Positions 50,282-60,307 of a DNA stretch of 64,000 nt are shown here, one piece after another. Below the pieces are notes generated by a model that was given only the letters and a program-made list of their open reading frames with translations, made no database searches and was not told where the DNA came from. The stretch is from Candidatus Nitrosopelagicus sp. (GTDB lineage Archaea; Thermoproteota; Nitrososphaeria; Nitrososphaerales; Nitrosopumilaceae), in contig JAOMEP010000002.1 of the NCBI GenBank assembly GCA_028345965.1, positions 1-64,000 of the forward strand, in the 5' to 3' direction. The position numbers were made by a program, and so were the translations under genes. The stretch's first letter is position 1. Each line of letters opens with the position of its first letter.

Positions 50282-51421
50282 TTTCTTTAATTCTTCTACT
50301 AGCCCTAGAATCTCATCTTTTGTGTTGTATACGTGAGGAGAAATTCTTAATACTGGTTTTTCATAAATTTCTCTTTTCGCAATGATTATTCCTTTTTGAG
50401 CCATTGTGGATACGATTTTTTCAGGGTCATGTTTTCCAATCTCAAATGAAACTATGCTTGTTCTCTCAACCTCATTTTCAGGACCAAAAACTTTGGATTC
50501 TGGAATCTTTCCAATTTCATCTATGAATAAATTTGATAAATTTATGATATGTTTTCTGATATTATCCCATCCTAATTTTTGTAAAAATGTAACTGAGGAT
50601 TCCATTCCTGCTAATCCAACGTAATTTCTAAATCCCGTTTGAAATCTGTCAGGTAATTCTTTGTATCTTATACCATCCGTTTCATTTGAATCTGCAGATT
50701 CTCCTCCAATGTTGAGAGGTTCTAGCAAATCACTAGATTCCTGCTTACAATAAAACACTCCAGTGCCCATTGGTCCACACAACCATTTTGAACCATTAAA
50801 TGACATAAAATCACATCCTGTATCTGCAAAGTCAAAATCACCAATACATCCAACAGTTTGGGCTGTATCCAAAAAATAAGGGATGTTTTCTTTTCGTAAT
50901 TCTTTACCAATTTCTTTTACTGGTAAAATTAAACCTGAATTGTATAATCCATGACTTAGTGCTACCAATTTTGTTTTTTTATCTACCAATTTCTTTAAAT
51001 CTGAATCTCTAAAACCGCCATTTTCATCAACTGGCAAACTTCGCACATCAATCTTTTTTCCAAGTTTTAACCAGGGAAAATAATTTGCATGATGTTCATG
51101 TTCTCCACCTCTAATTACAATATTGGAATCATTTTCAAACTTTATTCCATTTGCAACATTGTTTATCCCATCAGTAACGCTTTGTGTAATTATGATTTCA
51201 TCTGGTTGACATTTTACTACTTTTGCAACTGCCTTTCTTGTTTTCCCCCATAACTCTTTCATGAAAATTTCAGATTCTAGAGAATCCGGCCCCATCTCTG
51301 AATAATCTATAAGGAATTGTTTCATTGCTTCTATGCTGATTTTAGGCATTACTGAAACTGATGCATTGTTTAGATAGATCTTATCAATTTGAAATTCTTC
51401 AGAAATTGAATCAAAATTCAT
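50276..51421 (-). CDS. Class V aminotransferase (cysteine desulfurase-like)
   Basis: YLNNASVS; SFNGSKWLCGPMGTGVFY PLP lysine region. Confidence 0.85.
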   Translation of the reverse strand: MNFDSISEEFQIDKIYLNNASVSVMPKISIEAMKQFLIDYSEMGPDSLESEIFMKELWGKTRKAVAKVVKCQPDEIIITQSVTDGINNVANGIKFENDSNIVIRGGEHEHHANYFPWLKLGKKIDVRSLPVDENGGFRDSDLKKLVDKKTKLVALSHGLYNSGLILPVKEIGKELRKENIPYFLDTAQTVGCIGDFDFADTGCDFMSFNGSKWLCGPMGTGVFYCKQESSDLLEPLNIGGESADSNETDGIRYKELPDRFQTGFRNYVGLAGMESSVTFLQKLGWDNIRKHIINLSNLFIDEIGKIPESKVFGPENEVERTSIVSFEIGKHDPEKIVSTMAQKGIIIAKREIYEKPVLRISPHVYNTKDEILGLVEELKKL

Positions 51422-51449
51422 TATATATCCGATTCAAAAATCATTACTG

Positions 51450-51998
51450 TTGGATAAAAACCATACAACATTTGAAAATTTTCAATTATTAGAAGAACAT
51501 CTAACCTCTTCTAGTTCAAACCTACTTTTTTATGAAAATGCATTTTCCAAAATCAAACTAATTCGAGAAATCATATCGAAACAAAGTCTTCCAGTCTTAT
51601 ACATTGATCTTGATTTTCTTTTCTCTGGGTATGTTAAATCAAAACTTCTCGAAATCCCTAATCTTACATTATTCACTACATTAGATTCAGGAATAAATGA
51701 TCTTCTTCCTAAAATTTTTGTAAAACTCTCAGAAGAACCTCATTTGGTAATATTTGATTCAATTAATGGACTATACAACACACTATCTAACGATGCAGAT
51801 TCTGGAAGACTTGCAAATTCAATCTTAATGCTTCTTGCAAGAAACGTTTCGTTTTCAGACTCAATTTTGGTGATTTTAGCATTGGCCGGAAAAAAAGAAA
51901 AAGATTGGATTCTTCCAAACGGTCGACAAATTCTTGAAAATAACGAAATCAAAAAGTTTACAATTTCTGATCGATCCAAAATTATATTTGAAAATTAA
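51450..51998 (+). CDS. Hypothetical protein, possible degenerate RecA/KaiC-like fold
   Basis: Walker-B-like PHLVIFDSINGLYN, no clear P-loop. Confidence 0.4.
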   Translation: MDKNHTTFENFQLLEEHLTSSSSNLLFYENAFSKIKLIREIISKQSLPVLYIDLDFLFSGYVKSKLLEIPNLTLFTTLDSGINDLLPKIFVKLSEEPHLVIFDSINGLYNTLSNDADSGRLANSILMLLARNVSFSDSILVILALAGKKEKDWILPNGRQILENNEIKKFTISDRSKIIFEN

Positions 51999-52002
51999 TT
52001 TT

Positions 52003-52040
52003 TTCAAACGGTGTTATAAAAAATTCAAACGGCGTTATAA
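52003..52040 (+). promoter_or_regulatory. Tandem operator-like repeat TTCAAACGG(T/C)GTTATAA x2
   Basis: 17-bp units at 52003 and 52024 (21-bp period), upstream of TATA-like sequence and ferredoxin gene. Confidence 0.55.
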
Positions 52041-52090
52041 TTCGCGATTTTGAGGTAAGTTATATTAAGATCAATTTAGCATAATTTTTC

Positions 52091-52390
52091 ATGCCAGTAG
52101 CAATACTTCCAGACATTGGAGAACAAATGTGCATTGGATGCGCTTTATGTGTTGAAATTTGTACCTCTTTAGGACCTGATGTATTAAGAGTAAAACCAGT
52201 CGAAGGCTGGAAAAGAGGAAAAGCATTTGTCTTTTATCCTGAAAGATGTATCACCGACGGTGCATGCATCGGAGTTTGCCCAACAAAAGCAATCTTTTGG
52301 ATGAGACCAATGGACTTTACAGTAGGACAACCTGTCCCACTATACAGAAACTCTGTCTTCGTCAAAGGTTGGACTGAATTAGTAGATTAA
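52091..52390 (+). CDS. 2x[4Fe-4S] ferredoxin-like protein
   Basis: CIGCALCVEIC; CITDGACIGVCP. Confidence 0.88.
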   Translation: MPVAILPDIGEQMCIGCALCVEICTSLGPDVLRVKPVEGWKRGKAFVFYPERCITDGACIGVCPTKAIFWMRPMDFTVGQPVPLYRNSVFVKGWTELVD

Positions 52391-52453
52391 GTCCAACAAA
52401 AATTTCTTTTTATTATCTTTTATCTTATATTATGATATCATATTGCATGTATT

Positions 52454-52948
52454 ATGACCAAAATTGGAGATGCTAAGCGAAAACTTCATGGAAAACTTAC
52501 TGGACGACCAGATAATTTTTCCTGGTTAATTGATGGTAAACTTGCAGGAAGTGCAATTCCTACATCAAAAAAAGAAATTGAATGGATGCAAGAAGAAGGC
52601 GTTAAAACAATTGTAACAATTAGAGAAGAACCATTAGATGAAAATTGGGTAAACGAGATGAATTATCTACACGTTTTATCCGATGATATGGGCGTTCCAA
52701 GTTTTGATGATCTAAAAAATTCAGTAGATTATGTTCATCAAAAAATTGAAAATAAAGAACCTGTAATGGTACACTGTTTAGCAGGTTTAGGACGCACCGG
52801 AACAATTCTTGCTTGTTATTTGATAAAATATGAAAAAATGTCAGCCGAAGATGCAATTCAGCATGTCAGAGAACAAAGACATGGTTCAATCCAGTCATTT
52901 GTACAAGAAGAAATGATTTTCCAGTATGCAAAAACTCTAAATGACTAA
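52454..52948 (+). CDS. Dual-specificity/tyrosine protein phosphatase family
   Basis: VHCLAGLGRTGTILACYL (HCx5R). Confidence 0.9.
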   Translation: MTKIGDAKRKLHGKLTGRPDNFSWLIDGKLAGSAIPTSKKEIEWMQEEGVKTIVTIREEPLDENWVNEMNYLHVLSDDMGVPSFDDLKNSVDYVHQKIENKEPVMVHCLAGLGRTGTILACYLIKYEKMSAEDAIQHVREQRHGSIQSFVQEEMIFQYAKTLND

Positions 52949-52949
52949 T

Positions 52950-53102
52950 CTACTCTGGAATTGATTCAGAAACTAATTTTCCATCAACGATTTTAATTTT
53001 TAATCGTATATCGTCTTTGAAAACTAAAGTCAAACCACCTTCAGCATCAGGATCTTGGACTTCAATAATATCTTGCATTCTTATTCCATCAAATTTTGCC
53101 AT
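52950..53102 (-). CDS. Microprotein, paralog of the next gene (50 aa)
   Basis: Own translation MAKFDGIRMQDIIEVQDPDAEGGLTLVFKDDIRLKIKIVDGKLVSESIPE*; not in ORF track. Confidence 0.7.
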   Translation of the reverse strand: MAKFDGIRMQDIIEVQDPDAEGGLTLVFKDDIRLKIKIVDGKLVSESIPE

Positions 53103-53108
53103 TTTAAA

Positions 53109-53261
53109 TCACTCCGGAATTGAGACGGTTTCAATTTTACCGTCTACTGCTTTAATGAACATAAATCTATTATCCTTGAGAATTATTGTAATTCCGCCTT
53201 CTTTATCTGGTTCTTCAACTTCTAAAACTGGCTGTCCAAGTAATCCATCGTATTTTGCCAT
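53109..53261 (-). CDS. Microprotein, paralog of the preceding gene (50 aa)
   Basis: Own translation MAKYDGLLGQPVLEVEEPDKEGGITIILKDNRFMFIKAVDGKIETVSIPE*. Confidence 0.7.
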   Translation of the reverse strand: MAKYDGLLGQPVLEVEEPDKEGGITIILKDNRFMFIKAVDGKIETVSIPE

Positions 53262-53280
53262 ACTATAACACCAAATTCAA

Positions 53281-53826
53281 CTAATTAATACTTATTTCAA
53301 TCTCACCTGATTGATTCTTGGCATCGCCTTTCTTGATGTAAGGATGTGTTTCCCATGAAGCAAATGCTTCTGCAGAAATTTTATGATTACCTGTTCCTAA
53401 CTCTGATGCATTAAATGTGAATTTTTCCTCAAAATCAAAAAATTCTTTTTGTACATCTTCTTCAGTTAATGCAATAAATGGCTCAAAATTCTTTGCTACT
53501 TGAACCCATATTCTTCTATCTTTCATGGGATTTACCAACTTTGGATTTCTGGTCCAAAAAATTGATGCCTTTCTGTATGTGTCTACAGGCTTGCCCAATT
53601 CATGTTTTCTAATACCACCTTTTGCTAATTTTATGCCATACTTTAGTTTGATAGTATTATCATTTTCATCATATGCTTGTGTCCAATTTTTTTCATTAAA
53701 TGCATCTCTTAATCCACCTGTTAATGAAAATCTGGCAGTAATGGTGATTTTTTCATCACTAGCAAATTCATCTTTTTCTTTACCAAGAGTTATTGCTGAA
53801 ATCTGAGTTTCGGACATAATTGACAT
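53281..53826 (-). CDS. Hypothetical protein
   Basis: 181 aa, beta-rich. Confidence 0.5.
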   Translation of the reverse strand: MSIMSETQISAITLGKEKDEFASDEKITITARFSLTGGLRDAFNEKNWTQAYDENDNTIKLKYGIKLAKGGIRKHELGKPVDTYRKASIFWTRNPKLVNPMKDRRIWVQVAKNFEPFIALTEEDVQKEFFDFEEKFTFNASELGTGNHKISAEAFASWETHPYIKKGDAKNQSGEIEISIN

Positions 53827-53861
53827 TGATTTATATCCACAATAAGTTCTTTTTTGATCAA

Positions 53862-54134
53862 TTGAACATTCAATTAATTAATTCAGATAAAAAAGAAGCC
53901 AGCTTGGCAATTAAAGACGCTGATATAGGCGCTCTCTACATTATTCAACACGAACTTCTAAAAGACAAAAATACAGATTTTGCAGGTGTTATAATCAAAC
54001 ATCCATTAACCAATGAAATATGGATGAGAGTTAACTCAAAATCTAACCCAATGACTCAGATTTCTGCAGCAGCAGATACTGCAATCGCTGAAGTTGCAAG
54101 TTTACAAAAACTCATCAACTCAAAAATAAAGTGA
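53862..54134 (+). CDS. rpoL: RNA polymerase subunit Rpo11 (RpoL); start likely internal to ORF 53820
   Basis: LYIIQHELLKDKNTDFAGVIIKHPLTNEIWMRV. Confidence 0.8.
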   Translation: MNIQLINSDKKEASLAIKDADIGALYIIQHELLKDKNTDFAGVIIKHPLTNEIWMRVNSKSNPMTQISAAADTAIAEVASLQKLINSKIK

Positions 54135-54143
54135 TTTTCACAG

Positions 54144-54467
54144 ATGAAATTCTGTCCTACCTGTGATGTCAGGCTCAAAAAAGATTCTAATACTTTAGTT
54201 CTAACATGTCCAAAATGTAATTATACTGAAGGCGGCTCAAAAACAGAAAAACAATCAATTTCACAAGAATCTGAATCTGACTTTCTTGTATTGGAAGAAA
54301 ATGAAGGAAAAGATGTTTTACCAACAATGGAAATTGATTGTGAAAATAAAGATTGTGATAACAGAGAGGCTGTATGGTGGATGCTTCAAACAAGAAGTGC
54401 TGATGAACCCACAACACAATTCTTTAGATGCACAAAATGTAAACACACTTGGCGAAATTACGCATAA
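54144..54467 (+). CDS. Transcription elongation factor TFS
   Basis: CPTCDVRLK...CPKCNY; WWMLQTRSADEPTTQFFRCTKCKHTWR. Confidence 0.92.
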   Translation: MKFCPTCDVRLKKDSNTLVLTCPKCNYTEGGSKTEKQSISQESESDFLVLEENEGKDVLPTMEIDCENKDCDNREAVWWMLQTRSADEPTTQFFRCTKCKHTWRNYA

Positions 54468-54501
54468 GGTTTAACTTTACCATTCACGACAAAATAATGA
54501 T

Positions 54502-55248
54502 TTGGTTTTTTCAGCTAAGACAAATGGGGCAGAAGAATGGAAGGCAATCATCTCTGCAATTTCTACACTTGTAGAAGAGGCGACATTTGAAGCAACTGTG
54601 GAGGGAATATCTTTTAGAGGAATGGATCCTTCCCATGTAGCATTAATTGATATTAACTGGCCAAATTCTGCATTTGAAAAATACAATTGTGATAGTGATA
54701 TAAAATTTGGAGTTCGTATTGATGAGTTTTCAAAATTAATAAAAAGATCCGATAAAAGTAATTCAATTGAAATTAACATATCTGATGATAACATGCTTCT
54801 TGTTACAATAGGTAAGAATAAAAAATACAAAATGCGATTAATTGAAAGTTCGGCATCTGATACGCCACTACCAAAAATTCCCTATGATACAAAAATATCA
54901 TTAACATCATCGGCATTAGATAAAATACTTGGAGACGTTCAAGTGGTCTCTGATTATCTAACCATCACTTCTAGTGAATCATCTACTACATTTTCTGGTA
55001 AAGGTGACTCTGGAGAAGTTGATATTTCATTAGAAAGCAGTCAAGATGAAATTCAGGAATTATCAGTAAAACAAGAAAGTACTGGCACATACAGCCTAGA
55101 ATATCTAAATCCTATAATCAAGGCTGTTGGTAGTAGTGTTGATGTTGTTACGTGTGAGTATTCTACAGCAAAACCTCTAAGAGTTGAATTCAAGGTTTCA
55201 AATTTAGGTCAAATTCATTTCTATTTAGCTCCTCGTGTTGAGAGTTAG
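54502..55248 (+). CDS. pcn: PCNA sliding clamp
   Basis: 248 aa; MDPSHVALIDINW; AKPLRVEFKV...YLAPRVES. Confidence 0.92.
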   Translation: MVFSAKTNGAEEWKAIISAISTLVEEATFEATVEGISFRGMDPSHVALIDINWPNSAFEKYNCDSDIKFGVRIDEFSKLIKRSDKSNSIEINISDDNMLLVTIGKNKKYKMRLIESSASDTPLPKIPYDTKISLTSSALDKILGDVQVVSDYLTITSSESSTTFSGKGDSGEVDISLESSQDEIQELSVKQESTGTYSLEYLNPIIKAVGSSVDVVTCEYSTAKPLRVEFKVSNLGQIHFYLAPRVES

Positions 55249-55281
55249 AATTTTAAGACCAATTGTTCAAGTGAAACAGAT

Positions 55282-56682
55282 TTGAAATTAGTAGTAAAGT
55301 TTGGTGGAACGTCATTGGCAACTGTGAAGGATATCATAAACGTAGCAAAAACTGTGAATAAAATTGCAAAAAAGAACAAAACAGTAGTTGTATGCTCTGC
55401 AGTAGATGGTGTCACTGATGAATTAATTCAAATATCATCGTTAATAGAAAAAGGAAATAAAAAAGACGCAAATAGAATGCTTGCAAAAATATCTCAAAAA
55501 CACAAACAGTTTGCTGCACATCTAGTTGTAAATCCTAAAATTTTAAAATCACTTTCAAATAAATTGAATTCTGATTTATCAGAATTAGAAGAATTAGTTC
55601 GTGGATTAATTTTACTAGGAGAAGTTACACCACGTTCATATGATTATCTAATTTCTTTTGGTGAACGACTATCGATTGATTTGGTATCGTTTTCATTACA
55701 AGAATTAAAAAATAAATCCGTACCATTGAGTGGTAAAGAAGCAGGAATAGTTACTGATTCTAACTTTGGTGATTCACGACCTCTAATGGATACTACAAGA
55801 ATCCGTCTTTCAAAAACAATTAACGAACATTTAACAAAAAATACTATTCCTGTTGTAGCTGGATTTGCAGGTGCAGATCAACATGATCATACCACTACAT
55901 TTGGTCGTGGTGGTTCTGATTATACTGCAACAATAATTGCATCATGCATTGACGCAAATGAAATCTGGTTGATGAGTGATGTTGAAGGAATGATGACTGC
56001 AGATCCAAAGTTGATAAAAAATGCAAAACTTCTCAAACAAGTTTCATATGCAGAAGCAATTGAGATGGCTAGATTTGGTGCAAAACAGATCCATCCGCGA
56101 ACATTTGAACCATTATTGTCTAAAAAAATCCCAATGCGAATTAGAAGTAGTTTTGATGTTAATAATCAAGGAACTCTTGTCACATTACCAAATTCTAAAT
56201 CCCAGAATTCTGTAAAGTGTGTGTCTGCAATTAGAAAAGTAGGATTACTTGATTTAACCGGCGGTATATTGTTTGCAGGACCTGGTGCTGCAGCAAAAAT
56301 CTTTTCAGTTCTTGCTAAAAATGACATTAATGCAATGATGGTATCGTCAAATCCATCAGAATCAAGCATAACCATTGTTGTAAAAAAAGAAGATCTTCCA
56401 AAAGCAGAAAATGAATTAGAAATTAATCTACTTGGAACAACTCTTAAAAAAATTGAAACAATTCCAAATGTTGCGATAATTGCCGTAATTGGTTCTGGAA
56501 TGAGAGGTAAAGTTGGAATAGCATCTAGAGTATTTCTTGCAGCACAAAAATCAAACTCTAATGTTATGATGATTGCACAAGGCTCCTCAGAACTAAACTT
56601 GGCATTTGTTGTAAAAGATAATGATTGTAAGGCAGTAGTTCAATCACTACATAATGAGTTCAAATTGAACAGCATAAAGTAA
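55282..56682 (+). CDS. lysC: Aspartate kinase with ACT domains
   Basis: VVKFGGTSLATV; TTFGRGGSDYTATI. Confidence 0.93.
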   Translation: MKLVVKFGGTSLATVKDIINVAKTVNKIAKKNKTVVVCSAVDGVTDELIQISSLIEKGNKKDANRMLAKISQKHKQFAAHLVVNPKILKSLSNKLNSDLSELEELVRGLILLGEVTPRSYDYLISFGERLSIDLVSFSLQELKNKSVPLSGKEAGIVTDSNFGDSRPLMDTTRIRLSKTINEHLTKNTIPVVAGFAGADQHDHTTTFGRGGSDYTATIIASCIDANEIWLMSDVEGMMTADPKLIKNAKLLKQVSYAEAIEMARFGAKQIHPRTFEPLLSKKIPMRIRSSFDVNNQGTLVTLPNSKSQNSVKCVSAIRKVGLLDLTGGILFAGPGAAAKIFSVLAKNDINAMMVSSNPSESSITIVVKKEDLPKAENELEINLLGTTLKKIETIPNVAIIAVIGSGMRGKVGIASRVFLAAQKSNSNVMMIAQGSSELNLAFVVKDNDCKAVVQSLHNEFKLNSIK

Positions 56683-56719
56683 GATAAGGGATAAATTATT
56701 CAAACAATCTTCAATTTTC

Positions 56720-57505
56720 ATGGAAGGTAAACTGTACATTGTTGGAGTTGGTCCAGGTAATAACGATCATATGACATTTCGAGCAAAACAAGTTATTGAA
56801 GAAAGTGATACTATAGTTGGTTACACAACTTATGTCGATTTAGTTCAAGATTTGATTCAAGGAAAAGAAATTCATAGTTATGCAATGACTCAAGAAGTAG
56901 AACGTGCACATCAATGTATTGATTTAGCTAAAGAAGGAAAAATTGTATCACTTGTTTCAAGTGGTGATCCTGGAATTTATGGAATGGCTGGATTAATTTT
57001 TGAAGTACTTGCAGAATCTGGTTGGGATCCAAAAAGTGGTTTACATGTTGAATTAATTCCTGGAGTCTCTGCATTGAACTCTTGTGCAAGTATAATTGGT
57101 TCTCCATTAATGACAGACTTTGCGGTTTGTAGTATGAGTGATCTGATGGTTCCGTGGGAAATTATAGTAAAAAGAGTAGAGGCGGCTGCACAAGGAGACT
57201 TTGTTTTAGTAATTTATAATCCTGCAAGTAAGAAAAGAATTCATCAGTTGCAAGATACTCGAAAGATATTACTAAAACATAGAAAACCAACAACACCTGT
57301 TGCAATAATTAAAGGAGCATACAGAGAATCTGAAACTGTAATTATGACTGATTTAGAACACATGGAAAATTATGAAGAGCAATTAGGAATGACTAGTACT
57401 GTAATTGTTGGTAATTCTTCAACATACAACTTTAAGGATTTAATGATTAACCCACGTGGTTACAAATCAAAGTATAATCTTGAAGAACCAGAAATGAAAA
57501 ACTAG
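56720..57505 (+). CDS. cobJ: Precorrin-3B C17-methyltransferase (CobJ/CbiH)
   Basis: YIVGVGPGNNDHMTFRAKQVIEESDTIVGYTTYVDL. Confidence 0.9.
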   Translation: MEGKLYIVGVGPGNNDHMTFRAKQVIEESDTIVGYTTYVDLVQDLIQGKEIHSYAMTQEVERAHQCIDLAKEGKIVSLVSSGDPGIYGMAGLIFEVLAESGWDPKSGLHVELIPGVSALNSCASIIGSPLMTDFAVCSMSDLMVPWEIIVKRVEAAAQGDFVLVIYNPASKKRIHQLQDTRKILLKHRKPTTPVAIIKGAYRESETVIMTDLEHMENYEEQLGMTSTVIVGNSSTYNFKDLMINPRGYKSKYNLEEPEMKN

Positions 57506-58548
57506 TGACTATTTTTAATTAATTCAAACAATTCATTACTTAATGAAATTTTATCTCTAATAGGAGCAATAATTTTAACCATGTATTCTCCTACTGTATT
57601 TTTCAAATCACCTGGATGTAACTTCTTATGAGCAAAATCTGCTTCTAACTCTTCATACGAATTGTATGTTATGTTTCCTCCAAATTTTTCGGGTCTTTCT
57701 ATTGATATTGCATCATATTCGTGAAATACAATTTGTCTTGCAAGTTCCAAGACTGGATTATTTTCTGTTAATCCTTCTTCACACCAACCCTTTCTAATCT
57801 TCTTTGTAATCTCATCATCAGAATTGTGTATAAAAATTCCAGAATTTGGATCTGATTTACTCATTTTTCCTGGTTCTGTTGTGGCATCACCTTTTGGTTG
57901 TGTTAATCCTGGTAACAATGAATGATGTACGGCAACAGGAACCTTCCATTTCATTTTTGGAAAAATTTCTCTTACTAGCATGTGAATTTTTCGTTGGTCC
58001 ATTCCTGCGTGAACAATGTCTAAATCTAAAGAGTGAATGTCTGCTGCCTGCATTGGTGGATATAGTAATTTTGCTAAATCAATTTTATCTTCATTTTCTG
58101 ATCTCCCCATAATTGTTAGTGTACGCATTGTTCTTGCAAGTGTCATATGTTTTGTAAATTTCACAAGTTCTGCCCAATACTCTTTTTTTGAATCATAAAG
58201 TTCTGTACCCATTACAATGTTTACACCTGGACAAACTAATCGAAATGCATCTGCATAATATTTTGAAACCTTAGAAATTGTCTCTAAATTTCCACCAAGT
58301 TTATCATTAATCAAAGTGTGCCAGTCTGCTAAAAATACAGTACAATCAATTCCTGCTTTCATGAAATCATTAATTTTAAAACCTGTGCTGATTAAACTTC
58401 CAAGATGTAAAAATCCAGAGATCTCTAATCCAATGTAGTGCTTTGGTTTTGAGTTTGTGTTTAAAAGTTCAATCAACTCTGCTTCATCTTTTACTATTTC
58501 TTTTGTAGGTGGTCTTTTGATTAATTCTACTTTTTCCGCAACATCCAT
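57502..58548 (-). CDS. tyrS: Tyrosyl-tRNA synthetase
   Basis: 348 aa; LHLGS and GKMSKSDP signatures. Confidence 0.92.
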   Translation of the reverse strand: MDVAEKVELIKRPPTKEIVKDEAELIELLNTNSKPKHYIGLEISGFLHLGSLISTGFKINDFMKAGIDCTVFLADWHTLINDKLGGNLETISKVSKYYADAFRLVCPGVNIVMGTELYDSKKEYWAELVKFTKHMTLARTMRTLTIMGRSENEDKIDLAKLLYPPMQAADIHSLDLDIVHAGMDQRKIHMLVREIFPKMKWKVPVAVHHSLLPGLTQPKGDATTEPGKMSKSDPNSGIFIHNSDDEITKKIRKGWCEEGLTENNPVLELARQIVFHEYDAISIERPEKFGGNITYNSYEELEADFAHKKLHPGDLKNTVGEYMVKIIAPIRDKISLSNELFELIKNSH

Positions 58549-58642
58549 TTTAACAGATTTTTCTTTTGTTTATCTATAAAGTATTGTATTAATTTTTATA
58601 ATTATATGATAAAATTTGTCGATGTCTATTTTCTATTACACA

Positions 58643-59137
58643 CTAAAAATCTAACATTTCTATTGTATTGTTTGTAATTTTATCAATTGTTTCTGGATAA
58701 TATTCATTCAATATTCCTTCTATCTGTTCAGGATTTCTTAATGAATACTTGTTTGAAGGTATATCGTATTGTTTTTGAATAATCTTTTCTTTGAATAATT
58801 CATTTAGATTAACAGATACCACTGAAGGTGATTTTTTGATAAAATCTCTAATTTCAAGTGATGTAGCGGTTCCTTTCTTAAGTAAAAATAAAATTAATTT
58901 TCTTTGGCTTGGTTTTGTCATATATTTACAAATTTTAGCTTCTTGAGCTGATATTCCTGCAGGATATAGGCGTGTCACTCTTGGTGTTCTTTCCAGTTCT
59001 ATTCTTTTTTCATCTTCTAATTTTTTTACATAATGGCTTAGTGTACCGTTTCTAATGTTTGAAACCCTCATTATTTCATTAAACCTGATTCCTGGATTTT
59101 TATTTACAATTTCTAAAACAGTTTTTCTTCTATCCAA
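58643..59137 (-). CDS. Winged-helix transcriptional regulator (double wHTH)
   Basis: RKTVLEIVNKNPGIRFNEIMRVSNIRNGTLSHYVKKLEDEKRIELER. Confidence 0.8.
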   Translation of the reverse strand: MDRRKTVLEIVNKNPGIRFNEIMRVSNIRNGTLSHYVKKLEDEKRIELERTPRVTRLYPAGISAQEAKICKYMTKPSQRKLILFLLKKGTATSLEIRDFIKKSPSVVSVNLNELFKEKIIQKQYDIPSNKYSLRNPEQIEGILNEYYPETIDKITNNTIEMLDF

Positions 59138-59233
59138 TTACTTCTCTATTCTCTTTCTCATTTCTGAGAATATAAATCCATTTTTCTATTTTTTTTATAA
59201 ATTTCTAAAAATATTAAATGTATATTATTAGAT

Positions 59234-59638
59234 TCATCGTTTGTAAAAAACACCGACCGCGAATAATGCTGTCATAATTAATATCGAAATATCTAAAATT
59301 TCCCCCCCGCTAAACATATCTTTCTCAGGATGTGGTTGTAAAATTTCTGAATACATGTAAGCTGCTTGTCCAAATGCTAAAACTCCAAATGCAAATGCAG
59401 AAAATAACATTCTAGAAATTTTGGTTTTCATGTACGCAATTCCTGCCATTATTGACAAAAATACTGCTAGAACAAAACCAATCTCATGAATTGCAACATG
59501 AAGTAAATGTTCACCTTCTAAAACCTGATTCAAAATCAATGGTATTGATAAGATTGCAATTGAACCAACTATTGCAATAAGAAATATTGAATATTTTTTT
59601 TCATTGATTAAGTATGTCATAAAAGAATACTCATTCAT
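59234..59638 (-). CDS. Hypothetical four-TM membrane protein
   Basis: 134 aa hydrophobic. Confidence 0.5.
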   Translation of the reverse strand: MNEYSFMTYLINEKKYSIFLIAIVGSIAILSIPLILNQVLEGEHLLHVAIHEIGFVLAVFLSIMAGIAYMKTKISRMLFSAFAFGVLAFGQAAYMYSEILQPHPEKDMFSGGEILDISILIMTALFAVGVFYKR

Positions 59639-59673
59639 GAATATTTAATCGAAATGAAATTTTTATTACTAAA

Positions 59674-60249
59674 TTACTCTTCAGGCAATAATTCTTCTTT
59701 TGATTTTCTAGGTCTTGTACTCAAATAGAATGCATGTGCACTAATCAAAAATCCTACAGACCAAATTTTTGTTGCAAATATCAAATTCCATGGTCTATCT
59801 GGATCTGGATAGTGTACTGCTAGTTTGTCTATGTCTGGTGTTGTTCCATCAATTACCATTTGTGATGTAATTTCTGCATTTAGTACTGTAAAACTCCATA
59901 AAACTTCGTACAAACAAATTACTGCAAAACCTAACAACATTAGTTGAAGTAAGGCCATTCTGTATGATTGTAATCCAACTGTTCTCTTCCAACCAATTCT
60001 TGAAACACAATACCATGAAATTATACATGCAAATGATAACCATGTAGTAAGGTTTGCAAAGTTTTCAAATGGAACATGTGTGTTTACTAAAACTTCTCCC
60101 ATTACATAATATCCAGTTTCCTGCCATTCGCCAATCATCATGACCATGCCGTATATCATGATAGTTACCATCATTGCAGAAGCAGCATAAAATATGTACA
60201 GAAAAACTCTGTATTGCTTGTCACTTTCTTGTAGATGACGAACTTTCAT
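59674..60249 (-). CDS. Hypothetical membrane protein
   Basis: 191 aa, four or five TMs. Confidence 0.55.
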   Translation of the reverse strand: MKVRHLQESDKQYRVFLYIFYAASAMMVTIMIYGMVMMIGEWQETGYYVMGEVLVNTHVPFENFANLTTWLSFACIISWYCVSRIGWKRTVGLQSYRMALLQLMLLGFAVICLYEVLWSFTVLNAEITSQMVIDGTTPDIDKLAVHYPDPDRPWNLIFATKIWSVGFLISAHAFYLSTRPRKSKEELLPEE

Positions 60250-60307
60250 TTCATCGGTTTTTAATAGACCTACTATAAAGTCATTTCAATCATATTATAC
60301 GATGAAA

